Assembly (NCBI GenBank): GCA_026686845.1
Contig: JAIVEN010000004.1
Location: 16,276,827-16,340,826, forward strand
DNA from: Adenanthera pavonina
Lineage: Eukaryota; Streptophyta; Magnoliopsida; Fabales; Fabaceae
Reading direction: 5' to 3'
Length of the DNA: 64,000 bases
Position numbers and translations under genes: made by a program. The notes below the pieces were generated by a model that was not told the origin of the DNA, searched no databases, and saw only the letters and a program-made list of their open reading frames with translations. Positions 1-13,201 of the stretch are shown in pieces (positions within the stretch are counted from its first letter, which is position 1; every line of letters begins with the position of its first letter).

Positions 1-2116
1 GGTGTACAAAATTAGTAGAAGGAGGGATCTGAGATACTGGAATTGCCTTAAGAGGCACATGAACAAAAGGCAGATCAGGATTAAGCTTTGGAAGTGGTGC
101 AGAAGTTTCAGGGCTTGGATCCTCATCATCAAAGACCTCAAGAAGCTCTTGCATTTCTTGTCTAGAAAGAGCTAATTGAGCCCTTCGTTCCTCTGAGAGA
201 CCATAGGTAGAGAGAGATGAGGAAGTAGGAGCATGAGGACGAAACATTTCCTTAATCCTTAGTCTTTGGGCTTGTAGGAGAGCATTATGAGCAATAACCT
301 CTAGATCAACATAAGGCACAATGCTTCTCTCTTTATTCAAGGCATCTTGCATGAATGGTGAGGAGGAAATTGCTGCCACTAGTTTCTCAACATGCTCAGA
401 CTCTTGGGATCAGAGAATTGAATCCTAAGCAACTTCAGGAATGGATTCATGGAAGCTTGGTTCCAAAGATGCCTCTTCCTCGATTCCACAGTCCGAGGGA
501 GGACCAGGACTTGTCTTATCATTGGAGGCCTGTGGTGTGGACAATATGCCAGCAGCTTCAGTATCATGCATTGTATTATCAGGTTCAAGGGAGGCTAGCA
601 CAAAAGGACTTGGAGGCTTAGCTACAGGAGACATGACAGGCTCAGAAAATCCTGGCCGAGGTGGAGCAAATGTGGAGGGAATGGCACTCCTGATGTCTTC
701 ATATGTATTAGCAACCACTTTCATGGTCTTTGCCAACTGGTGTATCTGATCTTGCAGATGAGCAAACTTGGCATTTTGCTCATCTCTGATGCTAAGTATG
801 AGTGTAGACAGATTGTCATATAACTCAGTGATCTTGGTTGGCTTTCTTTGAGTAGATGGAATGGATGGTACTTGAGCTTGAGTGGGCTGAGATAGAGATG
901 TTACAAGCTGAGAAGTCTGAGGTATGGATTTTACAGCAGCCTTAGATGTTCCTTCTTACTGTTGGGAGGCTTCCTTATCAAAGAAAAGAACTTCAGTCTT
1001 TCTAGCTCCCTTTCCAATCCATCTTCCATCTTTCTTTTCTATTCCCATCCTTTGCAACTCTTCTTCTTTGAAGATTTCAATAGGCTTTCCTTTTTCTTTC
1101 TCAAGATGTTAGATTCGGGCATACTGAAGTATCCTGGAGAAGATTGTTGCATAAGGAAGGATGGAATCTTTCCTCTAATCTCTTGCCTTGATCATGCATT
1201 GGAGGTTGATGTGTCCCATGTTGATGAGCTTCCCACGCATAATAGCTGCCATCACATGTGCTTCAGCCCTTGTAATCATACTGAAACTGCCTCCTTTGTT
1301 GAAGATAATCCTAGACATAATATAGCTACCATCACAGGATTCTGACTTGAGCATTGAGGTCAGTAGGCTTTAGCAAGCTTAGAGGTGGCTTATTCTCTTT
1401 TCTTCTAAACAATGTGTTCAGAATTGTGCTTTCCTTATAGTTCAGAAAAGGCCCTCCTTCTTCATTAGTGGTTTCAGCCTCATCCATAAACTTTGAGGCT
1501 ATAATGTCTATCTGCAAACCATCTTGCCCTGGAATTTCTAAAACCTCATTAAAGGTTTCATCTGTTAACCAGATGGTCCTTGACCTCAGATTCACCTCCC
1601 ACTTCTTCTTTTTGCTATTAAATTTCAGAGAGGCATACCAGGTTTTTACTACCTTATCATCATATCTTTCTAGTATTTCCAATAGATTTTTGTATCTTAT
1701 CATCCATAGCCCAGCATCAAAATTGTTAGAAATAGGAATTCTTCCAAATTTACACAGTGAGGTTTGATTACCTTTTTGCTGATGAATTTGGAATTGTATT
1801 CTCCAAGAATATGATCATTGCTCCACAATGGTAGTGAGGTCAGTTAATATTCTCTAGATTCAGTACTGGAGGAGGAAGAAGATGTAACAGTGATAGGAGT
1901 ATCCGGAACAGTGGGCTCCACATTCTTTGAAGGAGAGGGTGTAGATTTCTTCGAGTCTACCTTTTGAGTAGTTTTCTACCTTTTTGATGAAGTAGCTTTG
2001 CTAGATTCGCCTTTTCTTTTCTGTGTTTCACTCTCCTTTAAGGCATATTAGGATTTTACAGACCTCTTTGGCTGTGACTCTCCCTTCCCAACTTCTGGAT
2101 TTTTAACTCTTGCCAT
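1..2116 (-). pseudogene. Additional ORF of Sire-A (post-pol, unknown function), decayed and cut by the window edge
   Basis: The start codon is at 2116 (minus strand) and reads MARVK, as in the matching ORF of Sire-C. The best preserved part (about 1332-1703) contains a block with YKNLLE, KTWYASL, RSRTIWL and NEVLEIPGQD. This is what I know as a 'putative plant transposon protein' domain. Further on (about 425-736) is a proline/serine-rich stretch, and near the left edge a segment that in the other copies contains IAHNALL and LEEMF. By comparison with Sire-D, position 1 lies about 100 bp short of the stop codon. Several frameshifts and stops separate these blocks. The function of this ORF is unknown and I do not assign an envelope role. 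Confidence 0.8.
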
Positions 2117-3114
2117 TTTCATTGAGGAATGATTCAGAAAGATGCAAGGAGTGGGTTTATAAGGTGCGTAAAGAAGTTTAATCGGTGAAAAATGACTATT
2201 TTTGAATGGAGTTAATGGGAATTAAGGAAAGAATTAGAACAGACTTGAGAGAGATATAAATAGGGTTACATTTGTTCAAAGGACAACCTTCGGTTATAAC
2301 GTATGTAACTGCTTAACAGACAAATTTTGACAGGTTAAAATTTGAACTTTGAGTAATTACAAGTTAATCCATTTAGTTACGCTTACTAACAGATGAATTT
2401 TCTTCTCAAAGTTCATCTGACAGAGACTTGGTTCAAGAGATCATGCAAGAACAGACGAACTTTGCTTCAACAAAGTTCGAACTTTGAAAGAACCAGACAA
2501 TAAGCAATCATGAAGAAAACAAGCAACAGACAAACTTTACTTATGAAAATTCGTCTTTCAGAGAATCAATAAAGAGAACATGTTACAACAGATGAATTTT
2601 GATTCAAAAATTTGAATTTTGACATTTTGTAAAAAGTCTTCAACATGCTTATTTTGAGAAATGAAGATTCGTACAATAGTCACGTTGAGTAGAGACTATA
2701 TTTACATTTCATTTTTGAAAATTCAAATTTTTATTGTTCAACAAACGAATTTCGAAGGACAGAAGAGTACTGTTACAGAGTGCAGCCAACTTAAATTCAT
2801 CTGATTACCATCTAAATTCGAATGTTAAGCATGCTAACTTTTCAAAAACACAGTTCAATCATGGAAATTCGACTAATAAACATCTAAAATGCAAATTTTA
2901 ACTTTCTGAACTTACAAAATAGATCCAGATGCTCAGGTTTTTGGCTTTCTTTTTCATCTTTTTGATTGTGTCTTCCATATCAGCTCCATTATATGGCTTT
3001 GTTATCATTTGAACTTGTGAGGAGCACTGCAACTTATATTAAACACACTCCGATGCCAAAGTTAGGATTGATTCAATGTTAGAAACTTTAATTAAGATAA
3101 GTATTAGGACATAC
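2117..3114 (-). other. Post-pol spacer of Sire-A
   Basis: About 1 kb of non-coding retrotransposon DNA between the pol stop and the additional ORF. It contains many scattered copies of the two short motifs that fill the LTRs (CAGACGAA-like and AAATTCGAATTT-like, often with CG changed to TG or CA). Sire-C (24621-25616) and Sire-D (60098-61097) have matching spacers. No gene is visible. Confidence 0.75.
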
Positions 3115-6100
3115 TTACAGTTCATTGGGATTTACCATACCTAATTCTTTTCTTATTTTACAATGTCTATCCTCTGGAAGGGGCTTTGTCAGAAAGTCTG
3201 CAACTTGATCCTCGATAGGGATGTATTCTAATCTGATTTCTCCTTTCAGAACATAATCCCTTATAAAGTGATGCCTAACTTCAATATGATTTGTCCTTGA
3301 ATGCATGACAAGATTTTTTGTGATGTTAATAGCACTTTGGTTGTCACACATTATTAGTATTTCCTTCATCTCAATCTCAATATCTTTAAGCTACTACTTC
3401 ATCCAAATAACTTGGGTACAACAGCTATCAGCTGCAACATATTCATCTTCTGCAGTGGATAGAGCCACACTATTTTGCTTCTTGCTAAACCATGACACCA
3501 AGGATCCTCTAAGGAACTGACATGTTCCACTTGTGCTTTCTCTGTCAGTTTTGAATCCAGCAAAGTCAGCATCAGTGTATCCAATGAGATCTTCTCCATT
3601 GCCCTTTGGGTACCAAAGTCCCATTTGTGATGTTCCAATTAAATATCTGAAGATACGTTTCACAGCAGTTACATGGGTTTTTTTGGGACATGATTGGAGC
3701 CTTGCACACATATAAACACTGAACATGATGTCAGGTCTGCTAGCTATTAGGTATAGCAGAGATTCTATCATTCTTCTATATTGGGTTATGTCAAAAGTTT
3801 TTCCTCCTTCATCCATATCAAGTTTAGTTGCAGTAGCCATAGGAGTTCCCATTGGCTTGGCTTTTTCCATGCCAAACTTTTTTAGCAGCTCTTTTAGATA
3901 TTTTGATTGGTTGAGGAAGATACCATCAACAAATTGCTTAATTTGCAGTCTAAGGAAGAAGTTAAGCTCACCCATCATTGACATTTTGAACTCACCTTGC
4001 ATTGGCTTAGAGAAATTCTTGCAAAGAGATTCATTAGTATCACCAAATATAATATCATCAACATAAATTTGAACAATAAGTAAATCTTTGTTTTCTTTCT
4101 TAGTGAACAAAGTAGTGTCTACTTTTGTTCTATTGAATCCCTTTTTCAGTTAGAAAATTGCTTAGTCTTTCATACCATGCTCTAGGAGCTTGTTTTAAAC
4201 TGTAAAGAGCTTTCTTTAGTTTATAAATATGGTTTGGTTTTGTAGAGTGCTCAAAGCCTAGAGGTTGGTCTACATAAACTTCTTCCATGATATATTCATT
4301 CAGAAAAGCACTTTTCACATCCATTTGATATAACATTATGTTTTTCATATATGCATATGCCAATAGGATTTTAATTGCTTCTAATCTTCTAACTAGAGCA
4401 AAGGTCTCTTCAAAATCAATACCTTTTTGTTGATTATATCCTTTGGCAACCAGTCTTGCTTTATTTCTTATTATTGTTCCTGATTCATCAAGTTTATTTC
4501 TAAAAACCCATTTAGTGCCAATGATAGGGTGATTTTTAGGTTTAAGCACCAAATCCCAAACTTGATTTCTTTCAAACTGATTTAATTCATCTTGCATGCC
4601 CAGAATCCAGTATTCATCAGTTAAGGCTTCTTCAGTACACTTAGGTTCAATTTGAGAAATGAAAGCACAATTGATCATTTGATCCTTTAGCTGTTTTCTA
4701 GTTTTAACTTTCTCTTGAACATCCCTAATCACTTGATCAATAGGATAATTCCTTTGATATCTCCAAGCTCTGGGATGTTCTTAAGATGTATCTTCATTAT
4801 TCTCATCATCAAAGTGTTTCTCTTGAATATCTTCCTCTTTGTTAATAGATTTAGATATTTTTGGAGGTTTAGTTTTACCTTCTTCAGAAATATCTAAGTT
4901 CTTAAAATTCGAAATAAGATTATCTTCATCAATAACATGCTTGAAAACTATTTTACTTTTAATAAACACAACATGCATAGATTCCTCTACAGATTTACTC
5001 TTCTTATTGAAAATTCTATATGCCTTACTCCTATTAGAATAGCCCAGAAATATACTTTCATCAGATTTGGCATCAAACTTACCTAGATTCTCCTTTCTAT
5101 TGTTGTGGATGAAATATTTACAACCAAACACAAGCAGATATGAAAGGTTTGGCTTCCTTCCTTTGTACAACTCATAAGGAGTCTTCCCCAAAATTGGTCT
5201 GATGTAGACTCTATTTATGATGTAACTTGCTGTGTTTACTGCATCAGCCCAGAATACTTGAGAGAGTTCCTTTTCATTCAGCATTGCTCTCGCCATTTCT
5301 CCAATTGTTCTGTTCTTCCTTTCCACCACTCCATTCTGCTGAGGAGTTCTTAGAGCTAAGAAGTTGTGATCAATTCCATGTTCATCACAGTACTCCAAAA
5401 AGCATGAATTTTCAAACTCTCCTCTATGGTCAGACCTGATAGACACAATAGAAATACCGTTCTCATTTTGCACTTTCTTAGCTGAGGTCACAAATGCATC
5501 AAATGTTTCACTTTTGGAAGAAAGAAACAAAGCCCAAGTAAATATAGAGTAATTATCCACAATTAAAAGAACATACAAATTTTCACTAATGCTTTTTACT
5601 CTAGATAGACTAATCAGATCCATATGTAATAGTTGCAGTGGTCTAGATATGGTGTCTAAATTTTTAGATTTAAAAGATGATTTAGTTTGTTTTCCTTTGA
5701 GGCATACATCACATTCTTTATCTTTTTCAAATGAGATTTTTGGTAAGCTAGTGACTAACTCATTCTTAACCAATTTTGACAGTTGGTTCATTTTAACATA
5801 TGCTAATCTTCTATGCCACAACCAACAATTATTATCCTAATTAATCAAACAGACAAAATCTAAGGAAGGAAGTTCATCAAGATCAATAGTATAGCAGTTA
5901 CCATCCCTTTGAGCCTTGAGGATTACTTTGTGATCACTTTTTTGGATGACCAGGCAAAATTTTAAGTCAAACAGTACCTAGTTACCTTTGTCACATGTCT
6001 GACTCATACTTAGCAGATTGTGATTGAGGCTAATTACAAATAACACCTCCTTAATAGATGTTTATGGATTCTTGTCCACAATAGAAATTCCAACTATTTT

Positions 6101-6255
6101 ACTGTAATGATCACCTCCAAAGGTCACATTTCCTCTCTTTTTGTCTCTAAGGGGGATGAACTTCTCCTTGCCACCAGTCATGTGACTTGAGCAGGCATTG
6201 TCCATATACCATTTGTTGCTCTTTCTTGCTTTAAGACAGATCTGCAAAACAAAGT
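3115..6255 (-). pseudogene. pol: Decayed pol of Sire-A (protease, integrase, reverse transcriptase, RNase H)
   Basis: The translation on the minus strand shows, in order: a protease region with WYMDNACSSHMT (about 6180, an Asp-Asn-Ala in place of Asp-Ser-Ala); a gag-pre-integrase zinc finger starting at WHRRLAYV (about 5820); the integrase core with HMDLI, RSDHRGEF and PQQNGVVERKNR; reverse transcriptase with WVFRNKL and YVDD (about 4060); and RNase H ending in GMVNPNEL, stop at 3115-3117. Protein breaks occur near 3370-3393, 4111-4129, 4733-4780 and 5822-6061. The family product makes cDNA and inserts it into the genome in virus-like particles. This copy cannot, because its frame is interrupted several times. 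Confidence 0.9.
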
Positions 6256-8053
6256 TCAAAGTTTCTTTTTAGGTACCTAAATTTGCTTGGGTCCTTTTCT
6301 GTCAATGGCATTTTCCCTAGATACAAGTGTATATTTGGGAACCCATTTTACCTTCCTGTCAAGTCTATTTTTCTTCAGTGCACATGAACTGGAAATATGT
6401 CCCTTGTTGTTACAGAAATGACAAATGGTAAAAGGGCTGCTAGATTGTGATGCAGGAAGAAAACAATGCAAATAATATTTTTGTTTCACATATTTTGGTT
6501 GATCATAGGATTTAATGTGATTTAAAGTATGATCTTTCTTTTTATGCCTATAGCATGCACAAAATGCCTCATATACAGATTTTGATTTTTCTTTTTAATC
6601 CTTTCTTTTACTGCACAAGGATCATAGCCAAGTCCAGCCTTTCCTTGTGTGATTCTCTGACTTTCCATTAAAACAAACAACATATCTTTACCCTTAGTAA
6701 GTCTAGCCATTCCTTTCAGTAGATAATCATTAGTTTGCTTTAATTCAATACATGATGTACAACAAGCAGATTCAGATTTATACAGAGATGTAATTCAGGA
6801 CTACTGTACTGAGATTCTGGCTTATTAATCCTTTTCTTAGCTTGTTTCTGTTCTTTAGCTGTCTTAATAAATTCATCATGTAGTTCATGAAATGCATCAA
6901 GTAATTCAGAATAGGAAGATTCATATTCATATACCTCATCCTCATGATCACTGATGGATGGATCTTAAGTTTCTTCAGATGCTAGTGCCATCAAGCAAAT
7001 ATTGGCAATTTCATCTTCATCGTCTTCTTCTTCATCTGAGCTGTTATCCCAGATTGATGAGATGTATGCCCTCTTCTTCTTACTCTTGTCAGCAGCTTTC
7101 TTTTCCTTCTCCTGCTTCTTTAGGAATTGTGGACAATCCCATTTAATGTGCCCTTGTTTTTTGTATTCGTAGTAGGTGATAGGTTCTTTTCCATCTTTCT
7201 TGTTGTCTGCTGCTGCTCCTTTCTTAAAGAATCTTTTGTTTCTTTTTTTGTTATAGAATCTTCCAAATTTTCTGACCATCATAACCAGAGTTTCTTCATC
7301 TAATTCATCTCTATCATTAGATTCTTCTTCTTTCTCTTCAGAAGCTTTCAAAGCAAGATGTTTCTTTTTCCTGTCTTGTCCTACTTCCTTGAGAGCCTTT
7401 ATCTTTCCCTCATATTCTTCAAGGCTACTGAAGAGGATAGTGACTGAGGCCAATGATTCTCCTCTGGCTTCTTCTATTGCTATTACTTTGGGTTGAGATT
7501 CCAGAGGAAGAGCTCTAAGGATTTTTCTTACCTTCTCTGGCTGGGTGTACTTCTTGCCAAGACTTTTCAATTAATTCACAATAAGGGTGAATCTCTTTTG
7601 AAGCTCTTTGATGCTCTCTCCTTCCACTATTTTGAAGCTTTCGTATTCACCAATGCAGGAGTTCAATTTGTTTTCTCTTACTCTACTAGTTCCTTCATGA
7701 GTGATTTCTAATATGTCCCACATATCCTTGGCTGTGGAACATTGTGACACTCTATAGAATTCATCTTGATTTAATGCACTGACCATACAGTGTTTTGCCT
7801 TAAAGTTCAGCAAGACTCTTCTCTTATCTTCCTCATTCCATTCGGTCTCTGGCTTCTCTTTGTATTTTCCATCATCATGCAGTTTCATTAGGATAAAGTC
7901 TACCTTTTAGATGACAAACCAGATGTCTAGAGCAATGGACTGGAGATAGATCTGCTTTCTCATCTTCTAGTATCTATAGTGTTCTCCATTAAAGCCAGGT
8001 GGTCTGTTTGTGTTGTTTCCCTCAGGTAGTATACTTTCTCCAAAGCTAGGCAT
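6256..8053 (-). pseudogene. gag: Decayed gag of Sire-A
   Basis: The start codon is at 8053 (protein begins MPSFGESILPEG) and the frame ends at a TGA at 6256-6258. Blocks at 7571-7888 and 6965-7570 match the Sire-C gag, including the RVLLNFKAKH and LNSCIGEYESF motifs. A first zinc knuckle has lost a cysteine (YYEYKKQGHIKWDC). A second knuckle, CHFCNNKGHISSSC, lies at about 6390-6430. Stops at 6960s, 6711 and a TAG just before the C-terminus break it. Pol restarts immediately downstream in the -1 frame after a T-rich tract ending GCAG, the same arrangement as in Sire-B and Sire-C. Gag would form the particle shell and bind the element RNA. Confidence 0.85.
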
Positions 8054-8094
8054 TGAATTTTCCCAGACTGTTAGATCCTTTATTTATGAATCTG

Positions 8095-8107
8095 GGCTCT
8101 GATACCA
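8095..8107 (-). other. Primer-binding site of Sire-A
   Basis: GGCTCTGATACCA on the plus strand, which reads TGGTATCAGAGCC on the element strand. This is the complement of the 3' end of plant initiator tRNA-Met, two bases inside the LTR. It sets the element's orientation and the inner LTR boundary. Confidence 0.9.
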
Positions 8108-8109
8108 CT

Positions 8110-9763
8110 TGTTAGATATATTGGCTTCCCAAGAGGGAGGTGAATTGGGAAGATTAAAATTTTCTACAAAAGTTAAGAGTATAGTGAAGCTAGAAGAGAC
8201 AGTAAATAGAGTACAAAAGAATAACAATGTAAGAGCAGTAAAGAAGAAGGGTAGACACAGATGTTTATCCTGGTTTGGTCTTTCTATCTTGACCTACGAC
8301 CAGTTCCCAAGCAACTACTTGAGATTTTCAACTATCTTGCAAGAATTCAATGGGCTTCTTGCAATTACCTCAATACAGCTTTGATGCTCTATTCTTAGAG
8401 ATTACAACATCTCTCTTTGCACTCTAGCTAAGTGCTTTCCAAATCCCTTGTGATATCCCCTCATAAGAAAATCTTTTTTTCAGATGAAAATAAGATTGAT
8501 TACAAAGAATGAACTCTCTAATTTAGAGTGTATATGAAAGTTTAAGTGCAGAAGAATGAAATATGAGAGTAGAGACTTTGAGTTGAGAATTTGACAGAGT
8601 TTCAGTATATACAATGTTAAATTCGTTACTTACAACTTCAAATGAGGTTTTATTTATAGATTTAGGTCTTAACTATACTTCAAAGACAAAATCTATCCGT
8701 TAGAGAAGTTACCCAATGGTTACTCTGAAAAACTATCAATTCACCAACTGCATTTAATGCTTCTGACACTCAAAGTTCGAATTTTGGTTGGTCAACAGAC
8801 AAATTTCAAAGATACCAATAGTTAAGGACTTTAACGTTGAACTTCAAAGTTGGTCTGTTATAAAGCAAAGTTCAAATTTTTTTCATTGAAAAATATTTCT
8901 CTATTGGAACATACGAATTTTCAAGTTAAAGTTCTTCTTATAAGTGTGAACAGTAGTCCCATATTGCTACAATGCCTTCAAAGTTCAAATTTTGGTGCCA
9001 AAAATTCGTCTGTTGGTGGGTAGCTCAATAGGGCACAAAAGTTCATCTTTTCAAAATTTGAATTTTCAAGATTCAAAGTTCGTCTGTCAGAGAGAGCTCT
9101 TATTAGACTTAGTTCAAAGTTCAAATTTTGAATACCAATATTTGTATGTCAACAGATTGTCATAATAGACTTGCAAGCTTTGTTTCTAAAATTTGAATTT
9201 TCAAAATCAAAGTTTGTCTATCAGAGAGCTCATTTTGGACTCTTTCTAAACTTTTCTTTTCAGATGAACTTTGACATATCCTCAGACGAATTTTTCATTT
9301 CCATGAATTGTTTTATATCAGAAATTTAAATTTTCAAAACTTAAAGTTCGTCTGTCAGAAAGGGCTCTCGTCAGACTCATGTCAAAGTTTGAATTTCTGC
9401 ACTCAAAGTTCATCTGTCAAAGGAGTCTCTTTTCTGACTAACTAATTTTTAATTCAAAATTCAAAATTCAGAAGCCAAAGTTTAAATTTTCAAAGCAATA
9501 AATCAACTTTAACCCTTTAAACTTCATCTGTTAGTGGGCATTTTTCAAGCATTCCATGAATTAACATGGAATCATATTTCTAAAAACATTCTTTTGCCAA
9601 TTCAAAGTCTTTTACTCAAATTAAATACAGTGAGAGTTCCCATATCTAATCTTGTGCTGATTTTACTTGAATTTCTTCGTTTGAGATCTTCCATGCACCT
9701 TTGATATCTTCTGTCCAAGCTTTAGAAGGTTAGTTTGAAATCATCAAAACACTTGATTCAACA
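8110..9763 (-). repeat. 5' LTR of Sire-A
   Basis: Plus-strand ends TGTTAGATAT and TTGATTCAACA, 1654 bp. On the element strand it begins TGTTGAATCA and ends CTAACA. A TATAAATA box (element strand) is at 8651-8658. The half nearest the element's 5' end (about 8760-9560) carries a dense series of TTCGAATTT-like and TTCGTCTG-like motifs, many with CG decayed to TG or CA. Confidence 0.9.
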
Positions 9764-10075
9764 TGATATGCATCTAAGTTTGAATGTTGAGCATGCTAAT
9801 TCATTCAAAAACACGATTCAACATGGAAATTTGTCTAATAATTATTTAAAATGCGAATTTCAAATTTCTAAACTTATAGATATGGTTTAGAAGTTCGAAT
9901 TTTCAGCTTCCTTCAACATCTTTTGATTATGCAGGTCTGATTAGCCCCATTATACATATCTGTTATCATTTAAACTCATGTGGAGCACATGCAACATATC
10001 TCAAACACACTCCGATGCTGAAGTTAGTATTAATCCAATGATAGAAACTTTAAATAGATGTATATAAGGGCTTAC
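9764..10075 (-). other. Post-pol spacer of Sire-B, interrupted by Sire-A
   Basis: Aligns by eye with 2810-3114 (Sire-A) and about 60785-61097 (Sire-D); shared landmarks include CAAACACACTCCGATGC just downstream of pol. It holds no gene. Confidence 0.75.
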
Positions 10076-13000
10076 TTACAGCTCATTGGGATTTAGCATA
10101 CCCAAATCCCTTCTAATTTTGCCTTGTCTATCTTCAGCAAGAGGCTTAGTTAGGATATTTGCACCTTGATCTTCAGATGGGATGGAATCCAATCTGATGT
10201 CTCCTTTCAAAACATGATCCCTTATAAGTGAAGCCTTACTTCAATACGTTTTGTCCTTGAATGCATGACAAGATTCTTTGTGATGTTGATAGCACTTTGA
10301 TTATCACACATTATTGGTATTTCCTTTATCTTAATCTCAAGATCTTCAAGCTGCTGCTTCATCTAAAGGACTTAAGCACAACAGCTGCCAGCTGCAACAT
10401 ATTCAGCTTCTACAATGGAGAGAGCCACACTGTTCTGCTTCTTGCTGAATAGTGAAACCAAGTATCCTCCAAGGAATTGACATGTTACACTTGTACTTTT
10501 TCTGGTAGTTTTGGATCCAGCGAAGTTAACATCAATATATCTTGTGAGTTCTTCTTCATTGCCCTTTAGATACCAAAGTCCCATCATTGATGGTCTAATT
10601 AGATATCTGAAAATTCTTTTCATAGCTGTTTCATAGGATTCTTTGGGACATGATTGGAACCTTACACACATACAGACACTGAACATAATGTCAGGTTGAC
10701 TAGCTATTAGATATAGCAAGGAGCCAATCATTCTCCTATATTGAGTTATGTCAAAGGTCTTTCCTCCTTCATTCATATCAAGCTTTATTGCAGTAGCCAT
10801 AAGAGTCCCCATTGACTTGGCGTTTACTTTTTCAGCAATTCTTTCAAATATTTTGATTGATTGAGGAAGATGACACCATCACATTACTTAATTTGCAGTC
10901 CAAGGAAGAAGTTGAGCTTACCTATCATTGACATTCTTAATTCTCCCTGCATTAACTTATAGAAATTCTTGCAAAGAGTTTCATTAGTAGCACCAAATAT
11001 AATATCATCAACATAAATTTGAACAATAAGTAAGTTTTTATTTTCTTCTTGGTGAATAGAGTTGTATTTACTTTTCCTCTATTGAATCCCTTTTTAGATA
11101 GAAAATTACTTAGCCTTTCATACCATGCTCTAGGAGCTTGTTTTAAGCCATAAAGGGCTTTCTTCCGTCTATAAATATGATTTGGTTTTGTTGAGTCCTC
11201 AAAGCCTGGAGGTTGATCAACATAAACCTCTTCCATGATATATCCATTCAAAAAAGCACTTTTTACATCCATTTGATACAACATTATGTTTTTCATGTAC
11301 GTATAGGCCAAGAGGATTCTTATAGCTTCTAATCTTGCAACTAGAGCAAAAGTTTTCTCATAATCAATACCTTCTTCTTGATTATATTCTTTAGCAACTA
11401 ATCTTGCTTTATTTCTAATGATTGTTTCTAATTTATCAAGTTTATTTCTAAAAACCCATTTGGTGTCAATAATAGGCTGGTCTTTAGGTCTAGGCACTAA
11501 ACCCCAAGCTTGATTTCTTTCAAACTAATTTAGTTCATATTGCATAGCTAGTATTCAGTACTCATCAGTTAAGGCTTCTTTAGCACACTTAGGTTCAATT
11601 TTGGAGATAAAAGCACAATTGTTCATTTGATTCCTAAGTTGTCTTCTGGTTTTAACTTTCTCTTGAATATCCCCAATTACTTGATCAACTGGATGATTCC
11701 TTTGATATCTCCAAGCTCTAAGGAGTTCTTGACATATTTTCTTATTGTTTTCAAATTGAAGATCTATCTCTTGAATATCTTCCTCTACGTTAGTAAATTC
11801 AAATATTTTTGGAGGTTAAATTTTATCTTCTTCAGAAAGATTCAAGTTCTTAAAGTTGGAAATAAGATCATATTCATCAAAGACATGCTTGGAAACAATT
11901 TTATTCTCAGTAAACACAATATGCATAGATTCTTCTGTATTTCTAGTCTTTTTATTGAAAACTCTATAAGCTTTACTCCTACTAGAATAGCTTAGAAATA
12001 TACCTTCATCAGATTTGGCATCAAACTTATCCAGATTCTCCTTTCCATTGTTGTGGATGAAACATTTACAGTTGAATACATGTAAGTGTGAGAGGTTTGG
12101 CTTCCTACATTTGTACAACTCATAAGGTGTCTTCCCCAGAATTGGTCTAATGTAGGCTCGATTAATGATATAGCTTGCTGTGTTTACTGCATCAGCCCAA
12201 AAAACTTGAGGTAGCTCCTATTCGTCCAGCATTGCTCTTGCCATTTCTCCAATTACTTTGTTCTTCCTCTCCACCACTCCATTTTCCTGAGGAGTCCTTG
12301 GTGCTGAAAAGTTGTGATCAATTCCATGCCCTTCACAGTACTCCAAAAAGCTTGAATTTTCAAATTCTCCTCCATGATCGGGCTGATAGACATAATAGAA
12401 ATACCTTTCTCATTTTGCTCTTTCTTGGCTTAGTTATAAATGCATCAAATGTTTCACTTTTGGAAAAAAGAAGAAAAGTTTAGGTAAATCTAGAGTAATC
12501 ATCTACAATCACAAGTACATACAGGTTTCCACCAATGTTTTTTACTCTAGATGGACCTATCAAACCCATATGCCATAGTTACAGTGATCCAGACGTGGTG
12601 ATTACATTTTTAGATTTGAAAGATAATTTGGTTTGTTTTCCTTTGAGGCATGCATCATATTCTTTATCATTTTCAAAATGATTTTTGGTAAACCAGTGGC
12701 TAAATCATTCTTAATCAATTTTGAGAACTGGTTCATGTTAACATGTGTCAGTCTTCTATGTCACAACCAACTTTCATTATCTTTACTGATTAAACATAGA
12801 GAATCTAAAGAGGGAAGTTCATCAAGATCAATGGTATAATAGTTATCATCCCTTTGAGCCTTGAGGATTACTTTATGATCACTTTTTTGAATGACCAGTC
12901 AAAACTTTGAGTCAAATAGTACACAGTTCCCTCAGTCACATGTCTGAATCACACTTAACAGGTTGTGGTTTGAGGCAAACTACAAACAGTATCTCTTCTA

Positions 13001-13201
13001 TAGATGTTTTAGGATTCTTGCCCACAATACCAATGCCAACTATTCTGCCATATTGGTCACCTCCAAAGGTCACCTTTCCTCATTTATTATCTCTAAGGAT
13101 GATGAACTTCTCCTTATCACCAGTCATATGGCTTGAACAAGCACTGTCCATATACCATTTGTTGCTTTTTATTGCTCTAAAACAAATCTGCAAAACAAGG
13201 T
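10076..13201 (-). pseudogene. pol: Decayed pol of Sire-B
   Basis: The stop codon is at 10076-10078 and the protein end reads NPNEL in the other copies. On the minus strand I can read an RNase H/RT part (10372-10812, with RNase H motifs and SVALS), an RT part (10952-11497, with WVFRNKLD, YQMDVKSAFLNGYIMEEV and APRAWYERL), the end of integrase (11816-12118, with FIHNNGKENL and SDEGIFL) and an integrase core at 12120-12600. The YVDD loop region is damaged (about 11000-11030). Many frameshifts and stops are present. The same domains are intact or nearly so in Sire-C. Confidence 0.85.

Larger units (their letters stand above)
1..9763 (-). mobile_element. Sire-A: Sirevirus-like Ty1/copia element, minus strand, left end off the window
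   Basis: Reading on the minus strand from right to left there is one LTR (8110-9763), a tRNA-Met primer-binding site, gag, pol, a spacer and an additional ORF that runs off the left edge. The other LTR is not in the window. The element sits inside the post-pol spacer of Sire-B: sequence resembling that spacer resumes at 9764, so the 5-bp target copy should be TGATA at 9764-9768, with its partner outside the window. All reading frames are broken by scattered stops and frameshifts, so this is an old copy. The gene order with an extra sense ORF between RNase H and the 3' LTR is typical of Sireviruses. Confidence 0.9.

Noticed and set aside
11627..11995. Plus-strand open frames across Sire-A, Sire-B and Sire-D (for example this one, and 61516-62061)
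   Set aside because: They are the opposite strand of gag or pol and carry no domains of their own.
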